The notes beneath the pieces are model-generated. The model ran no database searches. It was not told the DNA's origin and was given only the letters and a program-made list of their open reading frames with translations. Shown here one piece after another: positions 25,251-34,343 of a DNA stretch of 64,000 nt. The DNA comes from Desulfitobacterium chlororespirans DSM 11544 (GTDB lineage Bacteria; Bacillota; Desulfitobacteriia; Desulfitobacteriales; Desulfitobacteriaceae). A program made the translations under genes and the position numbers. The DNA is taken from NCBI RefSeq assembly GCF_900143285.1, contig NZ_FRDN01000006.1, positions 424,858-488,857 on the forward strand, read 5' to 3'. Each line of letters starts with the position of its first letter. Positions within the stretch are counted from its first letter, which is position 1.

Positions 25251-27650
25251 ATGTCAAAACAACCAGAGTTGCAGAATAAACCTAAAATCAGTCGGCGTGC
25301 CTTTGTGAAATGGAGCGCAGCCGCAACAGCTACTGCAGCGATTGCACCATCTCTCGTGGGCTGCAGCACACAGACTCAGGCCAGTGGCGAGCCCGCAGTA
25401 GTGCAAGCCGGGCAGCGTCTTGCCGGTGCCGAGGAGAAACCTTCGATTTGCTGGCATAACTGCGGCGGTCGTTGTCAGCTTAAAGCCTATGTCAAGGATG
25501 GGGTGGTCGTGAGGTTTGGTACGGATAATGTGGGACCTGATACCCCGGAGGATTTACAGGCCCGGGCCTGTTTAAAAGGCAGAACACAGCGGCAGCGGCT
25601 TTATCATCCCGACCGGCTTAAATACCCCATGAAAAGGGTGGGAGAACGGGGCAGCGGCGAATGGGCCCGCATCAGCTGGGAAGAAGCCTACGACATCACC
25701 GCCAAGGAGTTGCGCCGGATTGTGGATCAGTATGGCAATGAATCTGTCTACTTTAACTATGCCTGCGGAGCTTATGGCTTACTGAATCAGACCAACTCCA
25801 ATAACTCTCTGCGCCGGCTCCTTAATATCATGGGTGGCTATCTGCAAAGCTATGGCAATTACAGCCAGGCCAACTATATGTATGCAGTTCCCTATATGTT
25901 CGGCGATCCTTATAGCGGCAGTTCCCCCACCACTTTCCCTGATGCCAAACTGATTGTTATGTTTGGTGATAATCCTGCCTGTACCCGGGTAGGCGGCTTT
26001 AACTCCACTTATTACCTGAAATTAGCCAAACAAAACGGAGCACGCATTATCGTTATTGATCCCCGCCATAGTGACACAGTGAGCACCTTCGCCGATCAGT
26101 GGATTCCCATCCGGCCCACTACGGACAGTGCCCTGGTTGCCGGTATGGCCTATGTTATGATCAGCGAAGGCCTGCACGATCAAGCCTTCCTGGACAAATA
26201 TTGCCTTGGCTTTGACGAAGAACACATGCCGGAAGGGATTCCCGCCGGTAACTCCTACAAGAGCTACATCCTTGGTGAAAGTGACGGCAAGCCGAAGACA
26301 CCCGAATGGGCTTCGGGGATCACGGGGATTCCCGTGGAAACCATCAAACAGCTTGCCCGGGACATTGCCGGGACCAAGCCCAGCTTTATCCTGCAAGGAC
26401 GGGGAATTCAGCGCCATGGCAATGGAGAATTTCAGTCTTTGGCGGTTCCGGTACTGTCATTCATGACCGGCAATGTGGGAATTTTGGGCAGCAATCCGGG
26501 CTTGTATGAAGGCGGCCCTTCCGTAAAAACGGGCAACTATCCGATTGGAACGAATCCGATCAAGACAAAAATCTCCATCTTCATGTGGACCGACGCCATT
26601 GAAAGAATTTTGACTAAAGAACAGGACCGCATTGAAGGTGCGGACAAAACAAAATCGACTATCAAAATGATCATCAATTACGGCGGCAATACCCTGATCA
26701 ATCAGCATTCTGATTCCGGGCGGACCGCTGCTCTGCTTAAAGATGACAGCAAATGCGAGTTTATCCTGGGCATGGATAATTTTATGACTCCCAGTATGCA
26801 GTACTGCGATATTGTCCTGCCGGGTGTTACCCAGTTTGAAGTCAATGACATGATCACCCGTTCCATGGGCCATGGGGTGGCTTATTACGGGCAAAAACTG
26901 GTCGAACCGATGTTTGAGTGCAAGACCATCAATGAAGTGGGCCGCGCTTTGGCGGAAAGACTGGGTGTCTTGACTCAGTTCGACGACGGCAAGTCGGAAG
27001 AAGATTATCTGCGGGAATTTGTCGGGGTATCCCAAGCCAGTCATCCTGACTTCCCCTCCTATGAAGAATTCAGGGAAAAAGGAATTTATAAGACCAAAGC
27101 AACGAAAGTAGTGGCCTACGAAAAATTCATCAAAGATCCGGAGGCCAATCCTCTGACCACTCCTTCCGGGAAATTTGAGATTTTCTCCAAAGATCTCTAT
27201 GACATCCAAAACCCGCAGATTCCGGCCATTCCTAAGTATATGGCTGTGGAGGAGGGTCCGGAAGATCCGCTGAAGGAGAAGTATCCCCTGCAATGCATCG
27301 GTCACCATACCAAACGCCGCGTACACTCCACTTTCGATAATATGCCCTGGCTGGAAGAAGCGGAAGCTCAAATGCTGTGGCTGAATCCCCAGGACGCTGC
27401 GGCTCGGGGGCTCAAAGACCATGATACGGTTAAGGTTTACAATGACCGGGGTACTGTGAAGGTTAAAGTGAAAGTGACCCCCCGTCTGATTCCCGGAGTT
27501 TGCTCACTTCCACAGGGAGCCTGGTACACTCCTGACCAAAGCGGTGTTGATGTGAGAGGATGTATCAATACTCTGACGAAATGGACGCCTAATCCCCTTT
27601 CCAAAGGCAATCCCCAGCATACGAACTTAGTTCAAATTGAAAAAGCGTAG
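25251..27650 (+). CDS. DMSO reductase-family molybdopterin oxidoreductase, catalytic subunit (DmsA-like)
   Basis: A 799-residue molybdenum enzyme exported by the Tat system: SRRAFVK at 14-20 is the twin-arginine motif, followed by a hydrophobic Ala-rich segment. Cys 67, 71, 75 and 107 fit the [4Fe-4S] cluster of the DMSO reductase family. GNYSQA near 202-207 aligns with the TYSTAQ segment of E. coli DmsA, placing a Ser near 205 as probable Mo ligand. Further family text: LIVMFGDNPACTR and WIPIRPTTDSALVAG. It passes electrons from DmsB to an external acceptor whose identity (DMSO, N-oxide or other) is not readable. ATG 25251 follows AAGGAGGGAAAGG. Confidence 0.92.
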   Translation: MSKQPELQNKPKISRRAFVKWSAAATATAAIAPSLVGCSTQTQASGEPAVVQAGQRLAGAEEKPSICWHNCGGRCQLKAYVKDGVVVRFGTDNVGPDTPEDLQARACLKGRTQRQRLYHPDRLKYPMKRVGERGSGEWARISWEEAYDITAKELRRIVDQYGNESVYFNYACGAYGLLNQTNSNNSLRRLLNIMGGYLQSYGNYSQANYMYAVPYMFGDPYSGSSPTTFPDAKLIVMFGDNPACTRVGGFNSTYYLKLAKQNGARIIVIDPRHSDTVSTFADQWIPIRPTTDSALVAGMAYVMISEGLHDQAFLDKYCLGFDEEHMPEGIPAGNSYKSYILGESDGKPKTPEWASGITGIPVETIKQLARDIAGTKPSFILQGRGIQRHGNGEFQSLAVPVLSFMTGNVGILGSNPGLYEGGPSVKTGNYPIGTNPIKTKISIFMWTDAIERILTKEQDRIEGADKTKSTIKMIINYGGNTLINQHSDSGRTAALLKDDSKCEFILGMDNFMTPSMQYCDIVLPGVTQFEVNDMITRSMGHGVAYYGQKLVEPMFECKTINEVGRALAERLGVLTQFDDGKSEEDYLREFVGVSQASHPDFPSYEEFREKGIYKTKATKVVAYEKFIKDPEANPLTTPSGKFEIFSKDLYDIQNPQIPAIPKYMAVEEGPEDPLKEKYPLQCIGHHTKRRVHSTFDNMPWLEEAEAQMLWLNPQDAAARGLKDHDTVKVYNDRGTVKVKVKVTPRLIPGVCSLPQGAWYTPDQSGVDVRGCINTLTKWTPNPLSKGNPQHTNLVQIEKA

Positions 27651-27663
27651 GAGGTGACGAACG

Positions 27664-28236
27664 ATGGCAAAACAGTATGGATTTTATATGGATCAATCCA
27701 ATTGTATAGGATGCTTTACCTGTCAGATTGCTTGTAAAGATAAAAATGACTTGGAAGTGGGGCAGTGCTGGCGCAAAGTCCACGAATTCCAAGGGGGCGA
27801 TACCATCCTGGAAGGCGGGGTGTATCGCAGCAATGTCTTCGCCTACTGGCTGTCCATGAGCTGCAATCACTGCCAGGAACCTAAATGTGTGCAAAACTGC
27901 CCGGCCGGAGCCATGTATAAACGGGAAGAAGACGGAATCGTTCTGGTGGACCAAAATAAATGCCTGGGCTGTGGCTACTGCACCTGGTCCTGTCCCTACG
28001 GCGCTCCTAAATTGGCAGGGAAAACGGTTTCCAAATGCAATTTCTGTATTGATTTACTGGAACAAGGCAAGAATCCCGCCTGTGTCGATGCCTGCATCAT
28101 GCGGGTCATTGAGTTTGGGCCAATCGACGAATTGCGTGCCAAATACGGCAATGTGGACGAAGTCAAAGGGTTGCCTTCAGCCCAGATCACCAAACCATGT
28201 ATCGTCATCAGCCCTCATAAAAAAGCAATTGAGTAG
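27664..28236 (+). CDS. Four-cluster ferredoxin-type electron transfer subunit (DmsB-like)
   Basis: A 190-residue protein with four cysteine groups for [4Fe-4S] clusters: CIGCFTCQIAC near the start, CNHCQEPKC in the middle, CLGCGYCTWSC, and CNFCIDLLEQGKNPAC toward the end. It moves electrons from the membrane subunit to the catalytic subunit. It starts 13 bases after the DmsA stop behind AGGAGGTG, so the genes form one operon. No export signal is seen; it is probably carried out together with DmsA. Confidence 0.94.
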   Translation: MAKQYGFYMDQSNCIGCFTCQIACKDKNDLEVGQCWRKVHEFQGGDTILEGGVYRSNVFAYWLSMSCNHCQEPKCVQNCPAGAMYKREEDGIVLVDQNKCLGCGYCTWSCPYGAPKLAGKTVSKCNFCIDLLEQGKNPACVDACIMRVIEFGPIDELRAKYGNVDEVKGLPSAQITKPCIVISPHKKAIE

Positions 28237-28250
28237 GAAGGAGGGGTAGC

Positions 28251-29069
28251 ATGCATGAATTACCATTATTAACCTTTACCCTATGCTTACAAGCTGCTGT
28301 CGGAGCGGTTCTATGGGCTGTTGTCTTTCGGATTAAAGCACAGGATGCGCCTCTTTTTAAACGGAATACTCTTGCGGCACTGAGCCTCGCTGCTGTGGGT
28401 ATCGTCGCTTCCTTACTCCATTTAGGGAAACCCATGTTGGCTTTGACCAGTATGTTCAACCTGGCTACGTCTTGGTTAAGCCGTGAGATTTTCTTCAGTG
28501 GTGCTTTCTTTGGCTTGCTGCTCATCTTCTGGTGGGTGGAGAGAAGGGAAAAAGCCCCCGGCGTCCGCACTGCTTTAGGTGTTATCACAGCGGGTGTAGG
28601 CCTGATTGACATCTATGCCATGGCCCGGCTTTATATGGAGAGCATCATGCCCGCCTGGCAAAATGCCAACACCCTGATCAGCTTCTATGCCACGGCCATT
28701 GTTCTGGGTGGTGTCGTATTTTATGTTACGGCAGGGGAGCAGCGGGAAAAGCTCCCGCGCATCGATTTAATGCTATGGGCTGTCGTGCTTGTCCAGGCGG
28801 CCTTCGCCCTTGGTTATGTGGCAAGTCTGGGGGCTCTCACCGGAGCAGGCAAGGAAACTGCGGCCTTGCTGGCAGGAAGCCAGGCGACCTTGATTTTAAG
28901 TTGGTTGTTCACCCTGGGAGGGGTTTTCCTGCTGTCTCTTTCCCGGACGGGCAAGCTGGCTAAGCAAATGAGTTTCTTATATTTAGCCATGGCTGTCATT
29001 GTTGTGGGGGAAATCGCCGGCCGTTATCTCTTTTATGTTTCCGGTATTCCGATTGGCCTCGGTTTATAA
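28251..29069 (+). CDS. DMSO reductase membrane anchor subunit (DmsC-like)
   Basis: A 272-residue membrane protein with about eight helices and the DmsC pattern (HELPLLTFTLCLQAAVGAV at the start, ASLLHLGKPMLALTSM in the third helix region). DmsC anchors the enzyme and oxidises menaquinol. It starts 14 bases after DmsB with AAGGAGGGG upstream. A terminator follows its stop. Confidence 0.9.
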   Translation: MHELPLLTFTLCLQAAVGAVLWAVVFRIKAQDAPLFKRNTLAALSLAAVGIVASLLHLGKPMLALTSMFNLATSWLSREIFFSGAFFGLLLIFWWVERREKAPGVRTALGVITAGVGLIDIYAMARLYMESIMPAWQNANTLISFYATAIVLGGVVFYVTAGEQREKLPRIDLMLWAVVLVQAAFALGYVASLGALTGAGKETAALLAGSQATLILSWLFTLGGVFLLSLSRTGKLAKQMSFLYLAMAVIVVGEIAGRYLFYVSGIPIGLGL

Positions 29070-29099
29070 AATGATTTACCAGCAGCCATGAATAACCCG

Positions 29100-29137
29100 G
29101 CACCTCTCAGGCAAACCTATTCTGGGAGGTGCTTTTT
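29100..29137 (+). terminator. Terminator of the dms operon overlapping the ribosome site of fin
   Basis: GCACCTCTCAG (29100-29110) pairs with CTGGGAGGTGC (29122-29132; one G-T pair), followed by five T. The second arm contains GGGAGGTG, the only ribosome site for the fin gene that starts at 29139. Confidence 0.82.
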
Positions 29138-29138
29138 C

Positions 29139-29315
29139 ATGCTGGTAATGAGGGTGTGCCAGGTTTGTGATCAAGTCTTAGGAGAGATGGAGCTGGATGA
29201 CTTGACCTCGGAGCGTCCCGACTCTATAATAAATATCATTGGGAATGTGGCGTATGCCCTTTGCCCGGATTGTATGAATGAATTGGAAGTCGGGGAGTAC
29301 CGTCGCTTAAACTAG
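29139..29315 (+). CDS. fin: Anti-sigma-F factor Fin family protein
   Basis: A 58-residue protein with CQVC near the start and CPDC near the end, forming a zinc-ribbon pair. In Bacillus, Fin (YabK) is a small CxxC protein encoded between pth and mfd; it switches off sigma F so that sigma G can take over in the forespore. Here the gene again sits right before mfd, which supports the call even though the sequence is short and diverged. ATG 29139 follows GGGAGGTG seven bases upstream; ATG 29148 is an alternative. Confidence 0.72.
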   Translation: MLVMRVCQVCDQVLGEMELDDLTSERPDSIINIIGNVAYALCPDCMNELEVGEYRRLN

Positions 29316-29506
29316 GCAGTACACACGCCTTACGGCTCTGCGTGGGGTGAAATCTGCCTGTTCCTCCTCTTGTTCATTCTTGCACTTTTTCTGTTTTAAT
29401 AACTTGTGGTTAGATAACCTATGGAATGATGCTTAAAACTTAGGCGACAATGGGGGTCCTCTTGGCGGATGTCCATGGTTTTGTGTTGCCTGAAAGGAAG
29501 GATTTT

Positions 29507-32500
29507 TTGAAAACCCTCAGCCATTATTTGCGTTTAGGCTTCGATATTGAGGCAGTGGACAAGGCGATATCCTATAAGGAATGGCCGCAAATGATCTATA
29601 ACTTAACAGGAAGTCAGAAGCCCGCCTTTGCCGCCCAGCTGATCCAAAAGGGTAAGCCGGGGCTGATTATTACTTATTCGGAGGAGCTTGCGCAAAAATG
29701 GGTCAATGATTTGCGTTCCTGGCTTCCTGGGGAAGATGTGCTCTATTTTCCCTCCTCGGAATGGCTGCCCTTTGAGGTCCTGGGTAAAAGCCGGGAGACC
29801 ACCATCGAGAGAATCCGGGTTCTCAACCGTTTGGCACAGGATAACCAATGCACGGTGGTCGTGCCGGCCTTGGCTGTGAATCAGCGGAGCTTTTCCCGCC
29901 GCCGCTGGCAGGAGTACATCCTGGAATTAAAGGAAGGGACATCCTATGATCTGAAAGATCTTGCCCAGAAGCTGATCACGGCAGGTTACGAGCGGCTGGA
30001 CGTAGTGGACGGGAAAGGTCAATTTGCGATTCGGGGCGGGATCATGGATATTGCTCCTCTGGATGGGGAGCCTTTACGGATCGAGTTTTTCGATGATGAA
30101 GTGGACTCCATCCGGGTCTTTGATCTGGAGACCCAAAAATCTACTGAGACCCTGAAAAGCGTTAAAATTCCTCCGGCCTTGGAGGTCGTGATTCGCCCTG
30201 AGGAATTGGAGAAGCTGGGCTGGGAGGTTCGGGCTCAGGCCAGGAAGCAAGCCGGACGCTTAAACCGCAGCGGTCGTTCGGATGTGGCCGAGCAGGTTAT
30301 GAAACAAGCCCAGAGGATTGAAGAACGGCTGAGAACAGGCCGGGTGGATGAAAGCATCTATCCCTACCTGAGCCTCCTTGAGGAGCCTTTGGAGCCTTTT
30401 TTCTCACTGCTTTCTCAAGATCATTATGTCATTTTGGATGAGCCACTGCGGCTGAAAGAACAGCTGGAGTTCCAACAGAAGGAAAGGCTTGAGGAATATA
30501 CCCAGGCTTTGGCCAAGGGTGAGGAATTTTATAGCCCTGAGGATCAATTTGTAAGCTATGAACAATTCCTGAGATATGGGGAAAAGCATCCGTTTGTTTT
30601 GATCTCCACCTTACCCAGAGAAATTCCCGGGGTGGCTCCGAAACGGATTTTCAATTTAAATGCCCGGCCTTTGACGGGCTTTATGGGGAAAACCGGGATT
30701 TTGGTGGATGAGATTGAGCATTGGCAAAAATCCGGCCATATTGTAAATCTTTTCGTTGGCGATGAAGAGCACGCAGAGCGGATGCTGCAAGGTTTAAGGG
30801 ATCGGGGAGCTCTGGCCAAAAAGCATGAGCTCCATGAGCCGGTTCAGGAGGGCGGAGTCTACGTCTATTCATCCTCCCTTGATCAGGGGTTTGAGCTTCC
30901 CTTAAGCAAGCTGATCGTCCTGAGTGAGGCGGAGATTTATAAACGGGAGCGCAAAGCGGCCGTCAAGCGCAAAAAGGCCCCTGAGAAAACAGGGCAGAGG
31001 CTGCAATTTGCGGATCTTAAGCCGGGAGACTTTGTGGTCCATGTTCATCATGGCATTGGTCAATTTATGGGCATTGAGCGGATTGCCGTGGGGGGAGTGG
31101 AAAAGGACTATTTTTCGGTCAAATATGCCGGCCAGGATAAGCTCTATGTTCCCCTGGATCAGCTTAACTTTTTGCAGAAATATTTAGGGAGTGATGCGGA
31201 GACCCTGCCCAAGCTTTATAAGCTGGGGGGCTCCGAATGGAAAAAGGTCAAAGCCAAGGCGAAAAGCGCCATTAAGGAAATGGCCTTTGATTTGGTTAAA
31301 CTTTATGCTCAGCGGGAAGCGACTAAGGGCTATGCCTTTTCTCCCGATAATGTCTGGCAGCAGGAATTTGAGGAGAAATTCCCCTACCAGGAGACCCCGG
31401 ATCAAATGCAATGCATCGTCGAAGTCAAACAGGATATGATGCGTCAGCGGCCCATGGATCGCCTGCTCTGTGGGGATGTAGGCTATGGCAAGACCGAGGT
31501 GGCCCTGCGGGCGGCCTTTAAGGCGGTTATGGACAGCAAGCAGGTGGCGGTTCTGGTTCCCACCACCATCCTTGCCCAGCAGCATTTTAACACCTTTCAG
31601 GAGCGCTTTATGGGCTATCCTGTGAGCATCCAGATGCTGAGCCGTTTTCGTTCCGCCAAGGAGCAGAAACTGATTCTTCAGGGGTTAAAGGAAGGATCCA
31701 TTGATATAGTGGTGGGGACCCATAAGCTGGTCTCTGATTCGATTAAGTTTAAGGATTTGGGACTTTTAATCGTTGATGAAGAGCAGCGGTTTGGGGTGGC
31801 CCATAAAGAGAAGCTGAAAACTCTTAAAGCCAATGTGGATGTCCTGACCCTGTCGGCTACGCCCATTCCACGGACTCTGCATATGTCTCTGGTAGGGGTG
31901 CGGGACCTCAGTATCATTGAGACCCCGCCGGAGGATCGCTTTCCCGTCCAGACCTATGTGGCGGAATTCCGTCCGGATGTAGTGAGAGAGGCCATTCGCC
32001 GGGAGATCCAGCGGGGAGGCCAGGTCTTCTTTGTCCATAACCGTGTGGAAGATATGGAGCAGGTGGTTCATTTCCTCAGCCAGTTGGTGCCTGAGGCCCG
32101 TTACGGCATCGCCCACGGGCAGATGAGCGAAAAAGAGCTGGAGCAGGAGATGCTGGCTTTCCTGGAGCATGAAAGCGATGTCCTGGTCTGCACCACTATC
32201 ATTGAGACGGGTTTGGATATGCCTAATGTCAACACCCTGATCATTGATGAGGCTGATCGCCTTGGTCTGGGGCAGCTTTATCAGCTGCGGGGCCGGGTAG
32301 GGCGTTCCAATCGCCGGGCTTATTCCTACTTTTTATATAAACCCCAGAAGGTTCTCACCGAGGTGGCTGAAAAACGCCTGGCAGCCATACGGGAATTTAC
32401 CGAGTTTGGCTCCGGCCTTAAAATTGCCATGCGGGATTTGGAGATTCGCGGGGCCGGGAATCTGATTGGCGCCCAACAGCATGGTCATTTAGCTGCCTTG

Positions 32501-33043
32501 GGATTTGAGCTTTATAGCCAGATGCTTAAGGAAGCGGTTCAGGAGCTCAAGGGTGAGAAGGTGGAGGAAAAGATCGAGACCAGTATCGAGGTTCAGGTGG
32601 ATGCCTATCTGCCGGACATCTATATTGGGGAGCGTCAGCTTAAGGCGGCTCTCTATCAGCGGATGGTAGCCATCGATAATGAAGAGGACCTCAGTATGAT
32701 GATCGATGAATTGATCGACCGCTTCGGCACTCCGCCGCGGGAAGTGGAGAACCTTTTGAAGATTGTCCGGATTAAATGGATGGCCTCAGGGATGAAGATT
32801 GAGCAGATTCAGCAGCTCAAGCAGCAGATGGTGTTCCGCTTTGCGGCTGACCCCGGCATATCCGGGGAAATGCTGATGACCATGGCGACCCAATCCCCCT
32901 ATCCGGTTTCCTTTGGAACCACCGGCAACGGCAATCTTGAGATTAAAGTTCGTTTGCGTTCCGTGGTCCAAGAAGAGCTTTTAGAGGCGATTCATAAAGT
33001 ATTAATGGTATTTAATGGTATTGCGTCCAAAACAGCATCCTGA
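29507..33043 (+). CDS. mfd: Transcription-repair coupling factor
   Basis: A 1178-residue DNA translocase that removes RNA polymerase stalled at DNA lesions and recruits UvrA. Order of parts: UvrB-like N-terminal region, RNA polymerase-interacting domain (FKPGDFVVHVHHG-like text, here LKPGDFVVHVHHGIGQF), then RecG-like helicase motifs (GDVGYGKTEVALRAAFK, DEEQRFGVAHKEKLK) and TRG region (LIGAQQHGHLAALGFELY). TTG 29507 was chosen because GAAAGGAAGG lies close upstream; an earlier ATG at 29450 lacks a site. Length is normal. It keeps its usual place after fin. Confidence 0.96.
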   Translation: MKTLSHYLRLGFDIEAVDKAISYKEWPQMIYNLTGSQKPAFAAQLIQKGKPGLIITYSEELAQKWVNDLRSWLPGEDVLYFPSSEWLPFEVLGKSRETTIERIRVLNRLAQDNQCTVVVPALAVNQRSFSRRRWQEYILELKEGTSYDLKDLAQKLITAGYERLDVVDGKGQFAIRGGIMDIAPLDGEPLRIEFFDDEVDSIRVFDLETQKSTETLKSVKIPPALEVVIRPEELEKLGWEVRAQARKQAGRLNRSGRSDVAEQVMKQAQRIEERLRTGRVDESIYPYLSLLEEPLEPFFSLLSQDHYVILDEPLRLKEQLEFQQKERLEEYTQALAKGEEFYSPEDQFVSYEQFLRYGEKHPFVLISTLPREIPGVAPKRIFNLNARPLTGFMGKTGILVDEIEHWQKSGHIVNLFVGDEEHAERMLQGLRDRGALAKKHELHEPVQEGGVYVYSSSLDQGFELPLSKLIVLSEAEIYKRERKAAVKRKKAPEKTGQRLQFADLKPGDFVVHVHHGIGQFMGIERIAVGGVEKDYFSVKYAGQDKLYVPLDQLNFLQKYLGSDAETLPKLYKLGGSEWKKVKAKAKSAIKEMAFDLVKLYAQREATKGYAFSPDNVWQQEFEEKFPYQETPDQMQCIVEVKQDMMRQRPMDRLLCGDVGYGKTEVALRAAFKAVMDSKQVAVLVPTTILAQQHFNTFQERFMGYPVSIQMLSRFRSAKEQKLILQGLKEGSIDIVVGTHKLVSDSIKFKDLGLLIVDEEQRFGVAHKEKLKTLKANVDVLTLSATPIPRTLHMSLVGVRDLSIIETPPEDRFPVQTYVAEFRPDVVREAIRREIQRGGQVFFVHNRVEDMEQVVHFLSQLVPEARYGIAHGQMSEKELEQEMLAFLEHESDVLVCTTIIETGLDMPNVNTLIIDEADRLGLGQLYQLRGRVGRSNRRAYSYFLYKPQKVLTEVAEKRLAAIREFTEFGSGLKIAMRDLEIRGAGNLIGAQQHGHLAALGFELYSQMLKEAVQELKGEKVEEKIETSIEVQVDAYLPDIYIGERQLKAALYQRMVAIDNEEDLSMMIDELIDRFGTPPREVENLLKIVRIKWMASGMKIEQIQQLKQQMVFRFAADPGISGEMLMTMATQSPYPVSFGTTGNGNLEIKVRLRSVVQEELLEAIHKVLMVFNGIASKTAS

Positions 33044-33049
33044 TATAAT
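33021..33049 (+). promoter_or_regulatory. Promoter for prsA inside the 3' end of mfd
   Basis: TTGCGT (33021-33026) and a perfect TATAAT (33044-33049) are exactly 17 bases apart, 33 bases upstream of the prsA ATG. The prsA gene can therefore be read independently of mfd. Confidence 0.7.
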
Positions 33050-33081
33050 TGCTTTTAACGGATGCGAAAGGGTGTGTAATA

Positions 33082-34029
33082 ATGAGGAGTTTCCGTAAAG
33101 GAATAATTGCGGCCTTAGTTTTGACCTTGGCCTTGACTGGATGTTCTTCCGCCGGCGGGGATCAGTGGGCAGCCAAAGTGAATGGCGAAACCATCACAGA
33201 GCAGGACTTTGCCGCTCGGGTCTCTAATGTGCAAAAGGCCTATGAAGGCATGGGAATGGACTTCAGCACCGATCAGGGCAAAGAGGCATTAAATCAAGTG
33301 AAGAGCCAGGTTCTTGAAGCGATGATTGCTTCCCGGCTTGTCATACAGGAAGCGCAAAGACTTAAGCTGGATGTCAATGATCCATCGATTCTGGAGCAGG
33401 AAAAGAACATTATTCAAATGGTTGGGGATGAAAGTCAATATCAGGAATGGCTTAAACAGCAAGCCATGACGGAAGATGAAGTGAAAAATTACTTTGCTCT
33501 ATCCGCTGAAATAACCAAAGATGTAACGGTAACCCCGGAGCAGGAGAAGACCTTCTTCGAGAATAACCAGGAGCTCTACGGCGGTAAAGGAGAGGAAGTT
33601 CAAGCCCGCCACATCCTGGTGGAGACAGAGGATGAAGCGAAAGCCATTATCGCTCAACTGGACGGCGGAGCGGATTTCTCCGAATTGGCTAAGGAAAAGT
33701 CCACTGATACGGGTTCCCAAAGCTCCGGCGGGTATTTAGGGTCTTTTGGCAAGGGAAAAATGGTTCCGGAGTTTGAGGAGGCGGCTTTTGCCCAAGAAGT
33801 AGGCACCTATACGAAAACACCGGTTAAATCGGAATTCGGTTATCATATCATCTTGGTCGAAGATCATAAGGCGGCTACCAAAGCGGATTATGAAGCAGTC
33901 AAGGGCCAAGTGACGGAAGATGCTTTAGCCGATGCCAAGGCTCAAAAATTCGGGGGCTATTTCGACGAATTGCGGGAGAAGGCCCAGGCCAATATTGAGT
34001 ACTCGGAAAAATACAAACCGGCCGTTTAA
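33082..34029 (+). CDS. prsA: PrsA/SurA-type peptidyl-prolyl isomerase lipoprotein
   Basis: A 315-residue lipoprotein that folds exported proteins outside the membrane. Signal peptide with lipobox LTGC near residue 17, then a SurA-like N-terminal helical part (WAAKVNGETITEQDF), then a parvulin PPIC domain (ARHILVETEDEAKAI, and FGYHIILVEDHK). ATG 33082 follows AAAGGGTG. It ends at a hairpin terminator. Confidence 0.92.
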   Translation: MRSFRKGIIAALVLTLALTGCSSAGGDQWAAKVNGETITEQDFAARVSNVQKAYEGMGMDFSTDQGKEALNQVKSQVLEAMIASRLVIQEAQRLKLDVNDPSILEQEKNIIQMVGDESQYQEWLKQQAMTEDEVKNYFALSAEITKDVTVTPEQEKTFFENNQELYGGKGEEVQARHILVETEDEAKAIIAQLDGGADFSELAKEKSTDTGSQSSGGYLGSFGKGKMVPEFEEAAFAQEVGTYTKTPVKSEFGYHIILVEDHKAATKADYEAVKGQVTEDALADAKAQKFGGYFDELREKAQANIEYSEKYKPAV

Positions 34030-34081
34030 CGAACAATTAAAGAACAAGGATTTATCCAAGGTGAATGCTTGACAATCAATG

Positions 34082-34124
34082 AAGATATACTTAGAAAGAG
34101 ATTCTTTTTAAGTATATCTTTTTC
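34082..34124 (+). terminator. Rho-independent terminator after prsA
   Basis: AAGATATACTTA (34082-34093) pairs with TAAGTATATCTT (34109-34120), followed by TTTC. The stem is AT-rich but perfect over 12 base pairs. Confidence 0.7.
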
Positions 34125-34172
34125 GATCCCTAAACTTTCCTTATCCAGTTTAGTAACTTCATGGAAAAAAAT

Positions 34173-34202
34173 GAATAATAGAGAATCACCAGATATATAC
34201 TA
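34173..34202 (+). promoter_or_regulatory. Sigma-G-like promoter for spoVT
   Basis: GAATA (34173-34177) followed by 18 bases and TATACTA (34196-34202) fits the forespore sigma-G pattern GHATR-N18-CATWHTA with one deviation. In Bacillus spoVT is transcribed by sigma G. It sits 141 bases upstream of the start codon. Confidence 0.5.
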
Positions 34203-34343
34203 TCTATGAAGTTAAAGACAACGCAAAATTTTCCACAGGCAGGACAGTTGTCAGATTAACTTAAGCTTTAAGGTGGTCTTGCTGTGTCTGTAACGGCCCC
34301 AAACCAGGCGGCACGTAATGACTATAAGGAGGGAAGAGCGTAC

